Assembly: GCF_029873635.1 (NCBI RefSeq)
Contig: NC_080419.1
Coordinates: 68,600,823 to 68,664,822 of the forward strand
Direction: 5' to 3'
Source of the DNA: Malania oleifera
Lineage: Eukaryota; Streptophyta; Magnoliopsida; Santalales; Ximeniaceae
DNA: 64,000 nucleotides
Positions 47,273 through 59,992 of this stretch are shown piece after piece. Every line of letters starts with the position of its first letter. The stretch's first letter is position 1. The position numbers and the translations under genes are program-made. The notes below the pieces were generated by a model that searched no databases, was not told the DNA's origin, and saw nothing but the letters and a program-made list of their open reading frames with translations.

Positions 47273-49493
47273 TGTGACGACCTCCAAATTTACATCATCA
47301 TTTTTCATTTTTTTTTATATTAAATATATTAACTGTTCTGATACCCCCTGATATGAAACTCGAGCCTCGGAAGGCACCGGGGTGAATCTGAATATAAAAT
47401 TATACCTATGCAGCGAAAACGTAATCCATACATCCACATACATCATACAATACTAGAAATCCATATTTCTATACCATAACTATATAATACATCTCTCTCC
47501 AAAATACCTGTCCCAAAATACAAAACCCTACACAAACTTACCCTCTAAACCAGGGTAATCAATATACTTTCTATTCACGAGCCTGATCCACTCGCCCAGC
47601 TGGTTCATTTAAAAAATGCTAAAGTCATAGGGTGAGTCGACGTTAGTAAGTGGAAATATGCTATTACTAGTGTGTGACAACTAAGTTAGGAATATTGTTT
47701 AAATAACAACTGAACTGTAATACATTAGTAAATCTGTAAAACATATCTTTATTTTCACAATTTAAAATATAACTGTATCATATGTGTTTTCTACTCTTCA
47801 TACTGCTAATATCATACTATACTCATCGTATACTATAAAATTGTATACATATACATAACTGTGTTTTATCCCTGGAACTCTGTATGTCATGATTTGACTC
47901 CTCATGATAGGGTTTTGTGGCCCGTAGGCGGGACTTTTTCTGGTCGGCCCTCTAGATAGGTCAATATACTCTACACTACCTCAGCCCGGCCAAACAACAT
48001 CCACTCCTAGGCTCGGGACTGGCTGCTACCTCGTCAAACCGACCCCCTCCACCCAGCGAACTGGGGAGCTGTATACTCTCCGAGCACGGTCGACAATACC
48101 TACACACTATCTGAGATATGTGGTTGCACTCTATCTGTATCTAGCAATGGTACCGTGCTCTGTATTCTTTATCTATACTTTATCTATCTGTAATCTTCCT
48201 CAGGGATCTGATACTATATATATACATATATACTTTTTTACTGTTTTTATCATATTTCCAAAATTACCATAACACTATCTTTATGTACTGTAAATACTAT
48301 AATCTCTGTATACTGTATTTGTAGCATCTTGATGCTATCTCTGTATATCTATTTGTATTCTCTGTCTATATACTCTGTTTGTATACTCTGTATGTTATGG
48401 TAATAGGAAACATGGCATACGATAAACATTATATATAATGTTCTATATAAAGCTGTAATATATATACTGTTCTGAGTAAAACTGTATACATGTATGTATA
48501 TATATATATATATATATATTATGAAACTATTCATATAAAAGTTGTATATGCATGCATATCTTTCTGTATAATCTCTGTGAATATATAACTATATCTATAT
48601 ATTCTGTACAACTCCATATAATGGAAAAAACTATATAAATTGTATATACTATCTACATCTGTGTATTCAGTATAGTATGATACACTGTAAAAACTATATA
48701 AGTTCTTCATCATATAAATATCCACTCAGGCCACACAAGCATTTAAAACTCATATTTTGTAAAACTAGGTAATAAGCTGGTATATACATATGTGTAAAAT
48801 CTCTATTAACATTATAACAATTCTTAGCATAGCATATTTCTCTTACCTTAACTCTGAAAAGCCCCTATAAAATTCTGGCTCTATACCCGCAGGGTTCCTA
48901 GCTCAACATCCTGAAAACAAAATCCCCTAGAACAAAATATCAGTGTTTTCTTACTTACATCATTTCTCATAACTACAAGGAAGACATAATCTTAACAAAA
49001 TACCTTACCCTGGATTTGGGATGAAATCCAAACCAATTTCTCCAACGATCAGCTCCGGCAGACTTATAGAGAACTTTGCCAGGAGTGTCGTGGTAGTCTC
49101 AGATCTTCGATCCAAAGAGAAATGGGCCCGGAAACGAAGAGAGAAGTTGGAGAGACCGTAGGAGAGAGAAAGAGAGGAGAGAGAGAGAGAGAGAAGCACT
49201 GAAATTGGATAAAAATATGAGTTTTCACTATTTATAGGGCCAGATTTGTCAACGAGACACGTCACCTCGTCGACAAATCATTAAGTAATTTCGTCGACGA
49301 ACCTTACCTCCTTGTCAATGAAATTTAGAATGCCCAAAACCCCTCTCGGTATCTCCTCATTGACAAATCTTGTCTTCGTCGATGAGGTCCTCTTATGCCT
49401 TCGTCGACGAAATTCCCTGTGTTCGTCAACGAGGCCCCTGAAAATTCTCTTCCTCTTTATTATTCAAATAATATTATTATTCTGGTTATTACA
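47273..49493 (-). repeat. G3 3' LTR
   Basis: 2221 bp, TGTGACGACC to GGTTATTACA. On the minus strand it begins TGTAATAACC, like G1 and G2. TCGTCGACGA-type words are clustered at 49247-49435. The stretch 48120-48690 is very TA-rich with many TATA/TGTA repeats. A short GA run is near 49155-49193. The purine tract lies just outside at 49494-49507. Confidence 0.92.
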
Positions 49494-49507
49494 TTCTCCC
49501 CTCTTTA
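49494..49507 (-). promoter_or_regulatory. G3 polypurine tract
   Basis: On the minus strand AAAGAGGGGAGAA adjoins the 3' LTR; the flanking AAATTTCGAGGGCAAAATTT matches the equivalent place in G2 (15738-15756). Confidence 0.82.
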
Positions 49508-49907
49508 TAAAATTTTGCCCTCGAAATTTACTATCTGTATGTCCATTTATACACTCCATCATTCCATAAAGGAAAAAGGGTCTACTTATTTTTTTTCCTG
49601 CCCTCACTTGTGGCGGAAGAATACCGTGGTTACATACTATGTTCTGGGAGATTACACATATAAAACTAAAAACTATCCACTAACTAAAATCAATGCATGT
49701 ACCTGCAAAAGAAACTTATCTAACTATTATACCTTACCTGAGTACCTCTATACCTCTTGGAACAACTGCGGGTATCTCTGTCTGATTTGCTCCTCGAGTT
49801 CCCAAGAAGCTTCCTCTATGACGTGATTCCTCCACAAAATTTTAACTAACTGTATTTCTTTAGTGCGTAAAGTCAGAACCTTCTTGTCCAAAATCTATAC
49901 TGGTACT
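49508..49907 (-). pseudogene. G3 chromodomain-like end, part next to the 3' LTR
   Basis: The part up to about 49740 is non-coding and resembles the G2 stretch between its last ORF and 3' LTR. About 49740-49900 on the minus strand corresponds to the chromodomain-like C-terminus (compare G2 15370-15535). S6 is inserted at 49908. Broken fossil. Confidence 0.65.
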
Positions 49908-51793
49908 TGAAATGAGGAATAGCTTCCCAAGAGGGGGGGTGAATTGGATTCTTTTTATATTTTAATAATTTTTAAGCTTTTAAGTTTAATTACCCAGAAA
50001 ACAAGATATATATGAATGATAACCACACTTAAGAAATACTGAAATTTAAATTCACAAGTCAATCAATGAAACCAAGATAATTAAATCACTCAATCAAAAA
50101 TATTAAAGCTTTTGTTGATTTCCCTGTAAACTCTTAGTATGCACTCTACTTGGTTAAGATTTCCGCAGATTAACCAACGAACTCCCTCTTTGGGTTTCCG
50201 CAAACGATTAATCAAAACATACTTTCTAAATATCAAGTACCTTTGTTTCTTTCTCACTTAAGAACCTGCAACCTGCACTTTTAAATCATACAACTATAGC
50301 AAGTAAAGAATATAAAGTAAAGCAGAGAGAAAGAGACAAGAATTTTTTTGAGGTTCGGCTTCAACACAGCCTACGTCCTCGCCTTTGGCAAAACACCAAA
50401 GGATTCCAATATATCAGTTCCTTTACCTAGTGGAACAATACCTATTTACAACCACTCCTTCTGTTAGGCTAGAGCCCACCTCTCCAAACAATAACCCCTT
50501 GTTTGGTCCAACGATTCAACAACTCTGAATCATTTAAGAATGATGATAAAGAAATTTGTGTATAAAAGAGAACTCTCACAATAGAGTAAATTAGTACAAT
50601 GATCAGCTCACTTATACTCCAAGGTAATTCAAATATAAGAAATTTGATGCTCAGAACTTAGTATGAATTACCAAATAATTTTTCAAAGAAAGATGAAAGA
50701 TTCTGATTTTTGAAAGCTTTGCTTCAAAATATAAATCACTTTCAGATCAGAATTTTTAAGCACAAGAGAGTTTTAAATCCTTTGAGAAATTTGAATACTT
50801 GAAGATCACTTGATCTAAAAACCTTTGAAAAGTTGCTTGATCTAAAAACTATGAAGATTTCTGGATCTAAGAACTTTGAAGATTGCTGGATTTGAGAACT
50901 TTGAAGATTGCTGGATCTGAAAACTTTTGAGAATTGCTTAATTTCAAAAACCTTTCAATATTGCCTCTATAATCATTGTTTTAAACCTTTGAAGCTTTTG
51001 ACTATTTATAGATGTTTTTAGAAGCCAACCATTACTCCCAAAGATTCCAAAAATTTATTTCCAAATATTTTGAAATAAATATGTTCAAAAACGTGATTTA
51101 TAAAATCTTCCCATTGGGAGAATTAATGCCAACGTACGAGTAGCAGTCGCCTGCCATGACTTGGCAGTCGCCTGTCACAAAGCACTCTCTCAACATACTA
51201 TGCTGGCAGTCGCCTGCCAGAACCAAGGCAGTTGCTTGGCTTGTTCACGCAGGCACCTGGCTGATTAGGCAGTCGCCTGTCTAGCTACTGACTTTTTGAA
51301 AAATCATTTTCTTAATGTGGCAGTCGCCTGCCTCTTCATGGTAGTCGCCTGACCGTTCATAATTTCAAAAAGTTTTCTTTTCTTAAACCCTTTCTTTTCA
51401 TAAAAAAAAGTATTCTTAAGAGTATAAACGTAAAAACATATTTTTGAATTTTTATGAGCTTCAAACCACTTTATATTTGAGATTAACTTTGAAGTACTTA
51501 CATTTAGAATGCCCTTAAAAAATATAATTCTTTTAGTCTTCAAACTTGTTCTTCCATCATCTTTGTGGTTGCAATCTTTCCTTTGAGCTTTTCACAATAT
51601 AACTTTGTTCTTCATGTTCTTCGTAATCCATGAGCTTTACTTTGTGTTCTTCAAGAATTCTTTGTAATCCATAAACTTCCTTATGCACTTTGAGTTTTGT
51701 TATTTTCCTGAAAACTTTTGCTTGAAACATATTAAACATATCATTTGATTTGTTATGATCAAAATAAGAATTGTAAGCCTTATTAAGCCAACA
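49908..51793 (-). mobile_element. S6: Sirevirus-type solo LTR inside G3
   Basis: A 1886-bp unit, TGAAATGAGG to TTAAGCCAACA, flanked by GTACT (49903-49907) and ATACT (51794-51798), a target duplication with one difference. Its left end is very like the S3 LTR (AGCTTCCCAAGAGGGGGGG) and it has the same GAGGTTCGGCTTC box near 50350. It carries GGCAGTCGCCTGCC-type words at 51137-51355. No coding parts. Confidence 0.88.
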
Positions 51794-53590
51794 ATACTTC
51801 TTCATATGCCAATGAATCCTTAAGCACTATCTCTGCATAGCTAATGATTTGGGATGGATCTGGGATGTATTTCCTTAACATGGCAACATGAAATACGTCA
51901 TGAATTCAAGCCAAATCTTGCAGCAAAACTAGCCTATAGGCAACTGACCCTATTCTCTCAAGTATCTCAAAAGGGCTAATATACCTAGGGCTCAACTTGC
52001 CCTTCTTTCCAAACCTCATGACTCCTTTCAGAGGAGCTATCTTCAAAAATACTCGATCTCCCACGTCAAATTCTAACTCTCGACGGCAAGTGACTACGTA
52101 CCTTTTCTGCTGACTCTGTGCTGTATTAATTCTTTCTTTAATTAGTCGGACCTTGTCACAAGCCTGCTGTACTATCTCTGGACCCAAAACCCGCCTTTCG
52201 CCTACCTCGTCCTAGAAGAGAGGAGAACAACATCTCCTACCATACAATGCCTCGTATGGAGCCATGACGATACTAGCTTGGTAGCTATTATTGTAAGCAA
52301 ACTCAACTAATGGCATAAACTGAATCCAACTACCTCCAAAATCAAACACACAAGCACGAAGCATATCCTCTAGTGTCTGAATTGTTCTCTCAGACTGACC
52401 ATCTGTCTAGGGATGGAAAGCAGTGCTAAAAGCTAACTGTGTACCCATAGCCTCCTGAAAACTTTTCCAAAATCGTGAAGTAAACCGAGGATCTCGGTCT
52501 GAGACTATCAATATTGGTACTCCATGAACACGAACTATCTTCTGAACATATATCTCTGCCAATCTGTCCATGGAATAACCAATTTTAATAGGGATGAAAT
52601 GAGCGATTTTCGTCAGACGATCTATAACCACCCAAATCGCATTCAATCCCTATCGTACTGGTGGTAACCCCATAACGAAGTCCATCGAAACGTGGTCCTA
52701 TTTCCATTATGGAATGAACAGTGGCTGCAACTGTCCTGCCAGTCTCTGGTGCTCAACTTTAACCTGCTGACACGTCAAGCATTGCTAAACAAATTCGGCT
52801 ATCTCCCTCTTCATTCCACTTCACCAGAAATACTCTCGCAGGTCCCTGTACATTTTAGTACTGCCGAGATGGACTGTATATAGGGATCTGTGAGCCTCCT
52901 CCAATATAGTTTTCCTTATCTCAGTATCTATAGGAACATATAGCCTAGTACGGAATCGCAGAGCTCCGTCATTTGATATGCTGAACTCCTCTCCCTAACC
53001 ATCTCGCACTCTAGCCATCACCTCTGCCAACTCTGCATCATCGCCTTGAGCTGCTTTAATCCTCTCGTATAGTGTAGGCTAAACCACTAGACTGGAAATA
53101 ACTGACTGAGGACTCTTCTCTACCAATTCTATACTAAGCCTCTCCAAATCCATCAGAATTGAGTGCTGAATCTCCATAGCTGCCAGTGCGAGTCCCCCTG
53201 ATTACCTACTTAGAGCATCTGCCACTACATTTGCTTTTCTTAGGTGGTAACTAATCGTGCAGTCATAGTCTTTCATAAGCTCTAGCCACCTTCTTTGCCT
53301 CATATTCAGCTCTTTCTAGGTAAAGAAATATTTCAGGCTCTTGTGATCCGTGAAAATCTCGCATTTCCCACCATATAGGTAATGCCTCCAAATCTTAAGT
53401 ACATACACCATTGCAGCAAGCTCTAAATCATGGACAGAATAATTCTTCTCATATTCTTTAAGCTACCTAAACGCATATGCAATGACCCTATTGTACTGCG
53501 TCAACACGCATCCAAGACCTTTCAAAAAGGCATCATTGTATATTACGAACCCATCCTCCCCTGAAGGAATAGCCAGTAGTGGAGCTGAAA
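51794..53590 (-). pseudogene. G3 integrase and RNase H regions
   Basis: Minus strand. Integrase C-terminal part at about 51900-52190 (RRELEFDVGDRVFLKIAPLK, GKLSPRYISPFEILERIG). Integrase core at about 52400-52650 ([57 protein letters not shown]). Zinc region near 52740-52800. RNase H at about 53270-53580. Order RT-RNase H-integrase is Gypsy. Broken fossil. Confidence 0.84.
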
Positions 53591-53597
53591 CTAACCC

Positions 53598-54560
53598 CTA
53601 CTTTAACTCTTGAAAACTCTGCTCACAGTTTTCAGTCCATTCAAATTTTACATTTTTCCTTGTAAGTCGGGTTAATGGACTTGATAGCCTAAAGAAACCA
53701 TTCACAAAACGCCAATAACAACCTGCTAATCCCAGAAAACTCCTGACTTCCTGAACATTTCCCAACCTTTCCCAACTCACCACTGCCTCTATTTTACTTG
53801 GATCAACTGATACACCTGCTTCTGAGATCGCATGGCTGAGAAAAGTAACTTGTCTTAACCAGAACTCACATTTCTTGAATTTTGAATATAATTTCCTTTC
53901 TCTCAATATCTGCAACACCAATCTCAAATGATGCTCGTGGTCCTCAAAACTCCTCGAGTAGACCAGTATATCATCAATGAACATAACCACAAAATGGTCC
54001 AAATACTGATGAAACACTCGATTCATTAGATCCATAAATACTATTGGCACATTAGTCAACCTGAATGGCATCATTAAGAACTCGTAATGCCCATACCTGG
54101 TGCGAAATGCGGTCTTCGAAATATATTCTGCTTTAACTTTCACCTGATGGTAGCCTGACCGCAGATCAATTTTAGAGTAAACCTGGGTCCCCTGGAGCTG
54201 ATCAAATAAATCATCGATCCTAGGTAGAGGATATTTATTCTTGACTGTCAATTTTTTTATTTCCCTATAATTGATGCATAATCTCATAGTTCCATCTTTC
54301 TTTTTCATGAACAAAACTGGCGCAACCCAAGGCGACGCACTAGGCTTGATGAAACCTTTATCTAGCAATTCCTGTAACTGTTCTTTCAATTCTTTTAACT
54401 TTATTGGGGCCATATGGTATGGTGCTTTCGATATTAGTGCAGATCCCGGCAACAAGTCTATAGTGAACTCAATCTCATGATCTGGTGGCAAACCAAGCAA
54501 TTCTTCTGGAAATACATCTAAGAATTCCCTCACTACTGGTATATCGGCTTGTCCCAATTC
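53598..54560 (-). pseudogene. G3 reverse transcriptase
   Basis: A long Gypsy RT block: [92 protein letters not shown], and [19 protein letters not shown] with the catalytic Asp pair near 53965-53975. It is followed by the [19 protein letters not shown] linker. The wording is closest to Tekay/Del chromoviruses. The element is broken elsewhere. Confidence 0.9.
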
Positions 54561-54596
54561 TTCTCTTGGAAATTCTTTTATGTATGCAACATACCC

Positions 54597-56118
54597 CTAG
54601 CAACCACCCTGTAACAATTTCCTCACCTGAATAGCCGACACTAGCTGTGGCGAGGCACGCACGCGTGAACCCGTAAATCTAAATTCTGACTCGCCCGGGG
54701 GTCTAAAAATTACTTCCTTTAGATGACAATCAATACTTGCATGATAAGTTGCTAGCCAATCCATGCCCAGTATCACATCAAATCCCTGCATATCCAGGAC
54801 CACAAGATCGGCTAAAAGCACTCTCTCTTGAATACTTACTGGAAAATTCCGAAGTACCCTCCTGCATCTAACCACAGATCCCATCGGCGTACCCACTAAC
54901 AGTTCTACATCTAGTAGCTGAGTCTCTACCGTAGTTATTCTGACATACCCTGCCAATATAAAGGAATGGGTGGCACCTGTATCAAACAAAACAATCATTT
55001 TATATGGTAAAGCAATAAGAGTACCTGTGACTACGTCTCCAGCCATCTTAGCATCTCTCGATGTTAATGCGTATACCCTCGCCGGCACAGTGTTCCTCTG
55101 CTGACCACCGTGACGCGCGCTGATATCCACCTCGAAACAGTCTTGGAGCCTGAGCATAATTCGATGGCATCTGACACGATCAAGCCATATGACCCGACCT
55201 CCCACAGCGATAACAAACATTCTCCCCCAGTTGGCACACAACAGGATGTCTCCGTCTGCATTTAGGACAAATGGCAGGAAGCTGTCCGCCCTGAAATCCC
55301 CTGTGCTCTACCATCTACCTCTGACCTCCGCCAGATCTACCTCCTCTCCAAGGGCCTCGACTGGGACTTGCCTGAAAACTCGAGGGCGCAGTCCTCTTCC
55401 TCTGACTTGGTGTCTCCATCTCTCTAGATAGATTCTCCTCCGCTATAGTGGTCCTGTCAACCAATTTTGAAAAATCTTGGATCCTCAGTACCGCCACCTA
55501 TCTGTAAATGTCTCGCCTCAGGTTCCTCTCAAACATTCTGGCCTTCTTCACTTCATCGAAAACAATATATGGGCAGAAATGCGAGAGCTCGATAAATTTT
55601 TCCGCAAACTGCTGGACAGTCAATGATCCCTGGGATAGGCTCAGAAACTTCTGTACTCGAGCCTCTCTAACTAAGGCAGGGTAATATCTATCGAAGAACA
55701 CGTCCCTAAAACAAGCCTAGGTCATCGACACTGATATAGCCCTCTGCTCCTCCAACAACCTGGTGGCTACCCACCATCTCTTGACCTCCCCTGCTAGCCT
55801 ATACATAGCATATAAAACTTTATGCTCATCGGTGCAATGAAGTACTGTCAAAATCTTCTCTACCTCCTACACTTAGTTCTCCGCAACTGCAAGATCAGTC
55901 GCTCCAAAGAAAGCAGGCGGATTCATCTTCATGAATTTCTCTATAGTGCATCCCTGAATGGGAGATGGGCCTCCTTGCTCTCTAGAACTCCGCGCTATCT
56001 CATCCATAACTTGCTGAGCCACACTACGTAGCACAGCATCTAAATCCCCACCTGCTACGCCAGAAGGACCAAAACTATCATTCCCACTAGCATAAGCGCT
56101 ATTGCCTCCTAGGTCCAT
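54597..56118 (-). pseudogene. G3 gag and protease regions
   Basis: Gag begins MDLGGNSAYASGNDSFGPSG at 56118 on the minus strand and has KMNPPAFFGATDLAVAEN and LSHFCPYIVFDEVKKARMF. A cysteine-rich CCHC-type region follows near 55190-55290. The protease region (54620-55080) has VLFDTGATHSFILAGYV, with the retropepsin DTGA, and GFDVILGMDWLATYHASID. Homologous to G2 in order. Broken fossil. Confidence 0.85.
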
Positions 56119-56417
56119 CCTGCAAACACATAGAACACCATTTCATAATTTTATTTCCCTACAGACCCAACTTATTCAACTAAAACTCCAAATTCTATAT
56201 TAACCATCCCTTCTGATCCTAATTCAAAAATCACATCCCATAACCTAAATACATAACTCGTCGACAGTTTACTACGGTTTTCCTGAAATCGTCACTCCAG
56301 AAAAAACATAGAAACTACCACGAAATCCTGCATCCAAATCACAGAATAAAACCTCAAATCTTTTTCCTATATTATGGTATTGTTTTTCGTTACACTCTAG
56401 AGTTTACAAAACCTAGC

Positions 56418-56440
56418 AACCTAGGCTTTGACACCAAACT
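56418..56440 (-). promoter_or_regulatory. G3 primer binding site
   Basis: On the minus strand AGTTTGGTGTCAAAGCC next to the 5' LTR; a variant of the initiator tRNA-Met complement TGGTATCAGAGCC. Confidence 0.72.
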
Positions 56441-58556
56441 ATGACGACCTCCAAATTTACATCATCATTTTTCATTTTTTTTATATTAAATATATTAACT
56501 ATTCTGATACCCCCTGATATGAAACTCGAGCCTCGAAAGGCACCGGGGTGAATCTGAATATAAAATTATACCTATGTAGCGAAAACATAATCTATACATC
56601 CACATACATCATACAATACCAGAAATCTGTATTTCTATACCATAACTATATAATACATCTCTCTCCAAAATACCTATCCCAAAATACAAAACCCTACACA
56701 AACTTACCCTCTAAACCAAGGTAATCAATATACTTTCTATTCGCGAGCCTGATCCGCTCGCCCAGCTAGCTCACCTGAAAAATGTTAAAGTCATAGGGTG
56801 AGTCGACGCTCAGTAAGTGGAAATATGCTATTACTAGTGTGTGACAACTAAGTTAGGAATATTGTTTAAATAACAACTAAACTGTAATACAATAGTAAAT
56901 CTGTAAAACATATCTTTGTTTTCACAATTAAAATATAACTGTATCATCTGTGTTTTCTACTCTTCATACTGCTAATATCATAATATACTCATCGTATACT
57001 GTAAAATTGTATATATATACATAACTGTGCTTTATCCCTGGAACTATGTATGTAATGATTTGACCCCTCATGACAGGGTTGTGTGGCCCGTAGGCGAGAC
57101 TTCATCTGGTCAGCCCTCTATATAAGTCAATATACTCTACACTACCTCAGCCCGGCCAAATTGCATCCACTCCTAGGCTCGGGACTGGCTGCTACCTCGT
57201 TAAACCGGCCCCCTCCACCCAATGAATTGGGGAGCTGCATACTCTCCGAGCACGGTCGACGGTACCCACACACTATCTGAGATATGTGGTTGCACTCTAT
57301 TTGTATCTAGCAATGGTACTGTGCTTTATATTCTTTATCTATACTGTATCTATCTGTAATCTCCTCGAGGATCTGATACTATATATATACATATATACTT
57401 TTTTACTGTTTTCATCATATTTCCAAAATTACCATAACACTATCTTTTTGTACCATAAATACTGTAATCTTTGTATACTGTATCTGTAGCTTCTTGATGC
57501 TATCTCTATATATCTGTTTGTATTCTCGGTCTATATACTCTGTCTGTATACTCTGTATGTTATGGTAATAGGAAACATGGCATACGATAAATACTATATA
57601 TACTGTTCTGTATAAAGCTGTAATATATATACTATTCTGAGTAAAACTGTATACATGTATATGTATATTTGTATATATATCTGTTTTCAGTATAACTCCA
57701 TATACTGAAAAAAACTATATAAATTGTATATACTATCTACATCTGCGTATTCAGTATAGTATGATACACTATAAAAATTGTATAAGTTCTTCACCACATA
57801 AATATCCACTCAGGCCACACAAGCATTTAAAACTCATATTTTGTAAAACTAGGTAATAAGCTGGTATATACATATGTGTAAAATCTCTGTTAACATTATA
57901 ACAATTCCTAGCATAGCATATTTCCCTTACCTTAACTCCGAAAAGCCCCTATAAAATTCTGGCTCTATACCCGTAGGGTTCCTAGCTCAACATCTTGAAA
58001 ACAAAATCCCCTAGAACAAAATATCAGTATTTTCTTACTTACATCATTTCTTATAACTACAAGGAAGGCATAATCTTAACAAAATACCTTACCCTGGATT
58101 TGGGATGAAATCCAAACCAGCTTCTCCAACGATCAGCTCCGGCAGACTTATAGAGAACTTTGCCAAGAGCGTCGTGGTAGCCTCAGATCTTCTATCCGAC
58201 GAGAAACGGGCTCGGAAACAAAGAGAGAAGTTGGAAAGACCGTAGGAGAGAGAGAGAAGCATTGAAATTGGATAAAAATATGAGTTTTCACTATTTATGG
58301 GGCCAGATTCGTCGATGAGACACGTTACCTCGTCGATGAGTTCTTAAGTAATTTCGTCGACGAACCTTACCTCCTCGTTGACGAAATTCAGACTGCCCAA
58401 AACCCCTCTCGGTATCTTCTCATCGATGAATCTTGTCTTCGTCGATGAGGTCCTTTTATGCCTTCGTCGACGAAATTCCCTGTGTTTGTCGACGAGGCCC
58501 CTGAAAATTCTCTTCCTATTTATTATTCAAATAATATTATTATTCGGGTTGTTACA
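56440..58556 (-). repeat. G3 5' LTR
   Basis: 2117 bp, ATGACGACC to GGTTGTTACA. Very like 47273-49493, with TCGTCGACGA-type words at 58308-58495 and a TA-rich middle. Confidence 0.92.
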
Positions 58557-58561
58557 TTTCT

Positions 58562-59992
58562 AGTGTGGTGGGATCTAGGCATGGTGTTATGTCTAGATGG
58601 TGCATCTTTCTGGCATATAAAAAATATGAGTTCAAGTTGGGTGATCCAATGGCAAACAAGGTGGTGATTGGTGGAGACATGACTTTAGGTGTTAAAGCCA
58701 TGAGACATCATACTTAGGTAAATAAAGAGAAACCGGTGCCAGAAAGCTATAATAGTAGTAATGAGCATGTTGTGCAGGTGGAGTTACAGACTCAAGGTAG
58801 GAGTGCAGGGAGTTCTAACTTAGGAGACTTGCAATATCATAGGATAAACTAAAGTAGAAAGGAGATTGTGATGCAGGTGGAGTTTCAAACTCAAGGAAGA
58901 GATGACGTTGGTCTCGAGAGACCAGTAGGATCACAAAGGGCTCAAAGGCACTATTATGCCATCACCCAGGTGTGATATGATGTCTTATACAACCATTACT
59001 ACCAAGAAGGATCCTACTACCTTGCAGGAGGCAGTGCACGACCAAGAGAAGGGTAGGTGGATAGGTGCCATAGTGGAGAAGATGGAAGGTATTGTATAAG
59101 AATCAGATGAGGGGTTTAGTGGTGCTCCCAAAGAGGGAGTGGGGGATAGGCTGCAAATGTGCTGGTATTCTGTTGTTTTATGTGAGTGACATGCCAATTA
59201 TTGGAAAAGTTATGGTTGAGGAAAATCAGTCGAGAACTTTGTTGAGAATGGAAGTTGACATGAAGGTGTTGAGTGTTGCCAAGAGTATTCTTAGGTTAGA
59301 GATTGGCAAAAATAAGGTTACAAGGAGATTGAGATTATCTCAGGGTGACTTTGTAGCTGTGGGGAGATTGGTGTTATCTCAGGGCGGCTGTATGGATAAA
59401 ACTACATGGAGATTGCGGTTATCTCAGGGTGGTTGTGGGGATCAAGTGTTAGTGAGGTTTAGCATGGTTGATGTTAAATCTATCACTAGTACCCTGTTGG
59501 TTAATCTAAGTAAACAGTTTACCACTCAATACTTGAGGACGGACGGTGATGTTCGGGTCGTGTCAAAGGTTTCCTACGCTAGTATAGTTGGGTACATTGG
59601 TGGGAAACAGAGGGTTCCTTTAGTTGTGAGGTTCGCAGATGGAGACTACATAAGGGGCTTGGATAACAGGAGGCTTGCAACGGGGTACGTTGTGGGAAGC
59701 CCTAATTGTTGGAAGTCTGGGATACAATCTTAGGGTGCATTGGTTACAACTAGAGTGGAGTTCTTGGCAGAGATTGAGGCTGCCAAGGTTGTATTGTGGT
59801 TCGAAAGATCGTTCAAGGAGTTGGGTGTTCAGTTAGGTGGAGTTCCTGTTACCACGTCAAGTTCAAGCGTGATTTGGACTTGGTTTAAGTCTCTAGGTGT
59901 TAGAGGGGAGATGAACCCAATCTATAGGCCAGGAGGAGCAACAGTTGTGCTTTTAGATTTCCAAGGCGGTGAATATTCGCCAAGGTGGAGAT
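58562..59992 (+). pseudogene. T1 integrase end, RT and RNase H remnants
   Basis: Resumes T1 after G3. The integrase C-terminus (CIFLAYKKYEFKLGDPMANK) is at about 58600-58660. An RT remnant near 59160-59500 includes ILLFYVSDMPIIGKV, which aligns with the Copia YVDDMLIIG region, and LSQGD-type blocks. RNase H is at about 59560-59850 (RFADGDYIRGLDNRRLATGY, EFLAEIEAAKVVLWFERSF). It ends with a purine tract at 59982-59992. Only a subset of the pol domains can be recognised. Broken fossil. Confidence 0.75.

Larger units (their letters stand above)
47273..58556 (-). mobile_element. G3: Gypsy chromovirus (Tekay/Del-like), minus strand
   Basis: LTRs at 47273-49493 and 56440-58556, with a perfect TTTCT target duplication (47268-47272 and 58557-58561). 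It has a primer site, gag, CCHC region, protease, RT, RNase H, integrase and a chromodomain-like end, and contains the solo LTR S6. Net length without S6 is about 9.4 kb. The LTRs agree at about 95% over 205 bp by eye; most differences are C/T or G/A. It is related to but distinct from G2. Broken fossil with more than ten coding breaks. Confidence 0.92.

Noticed and set aside
59092-59733. 213-codon open frame that could be a new gene
   Set aside because: It contains recognisable Copia RT and RNase H wording (FYVSDMPIIG, RFADGDYIRGLDNRRLATGY) and lies between T1 integrase and T1 3' LTR, so it is eroded T1 pol.
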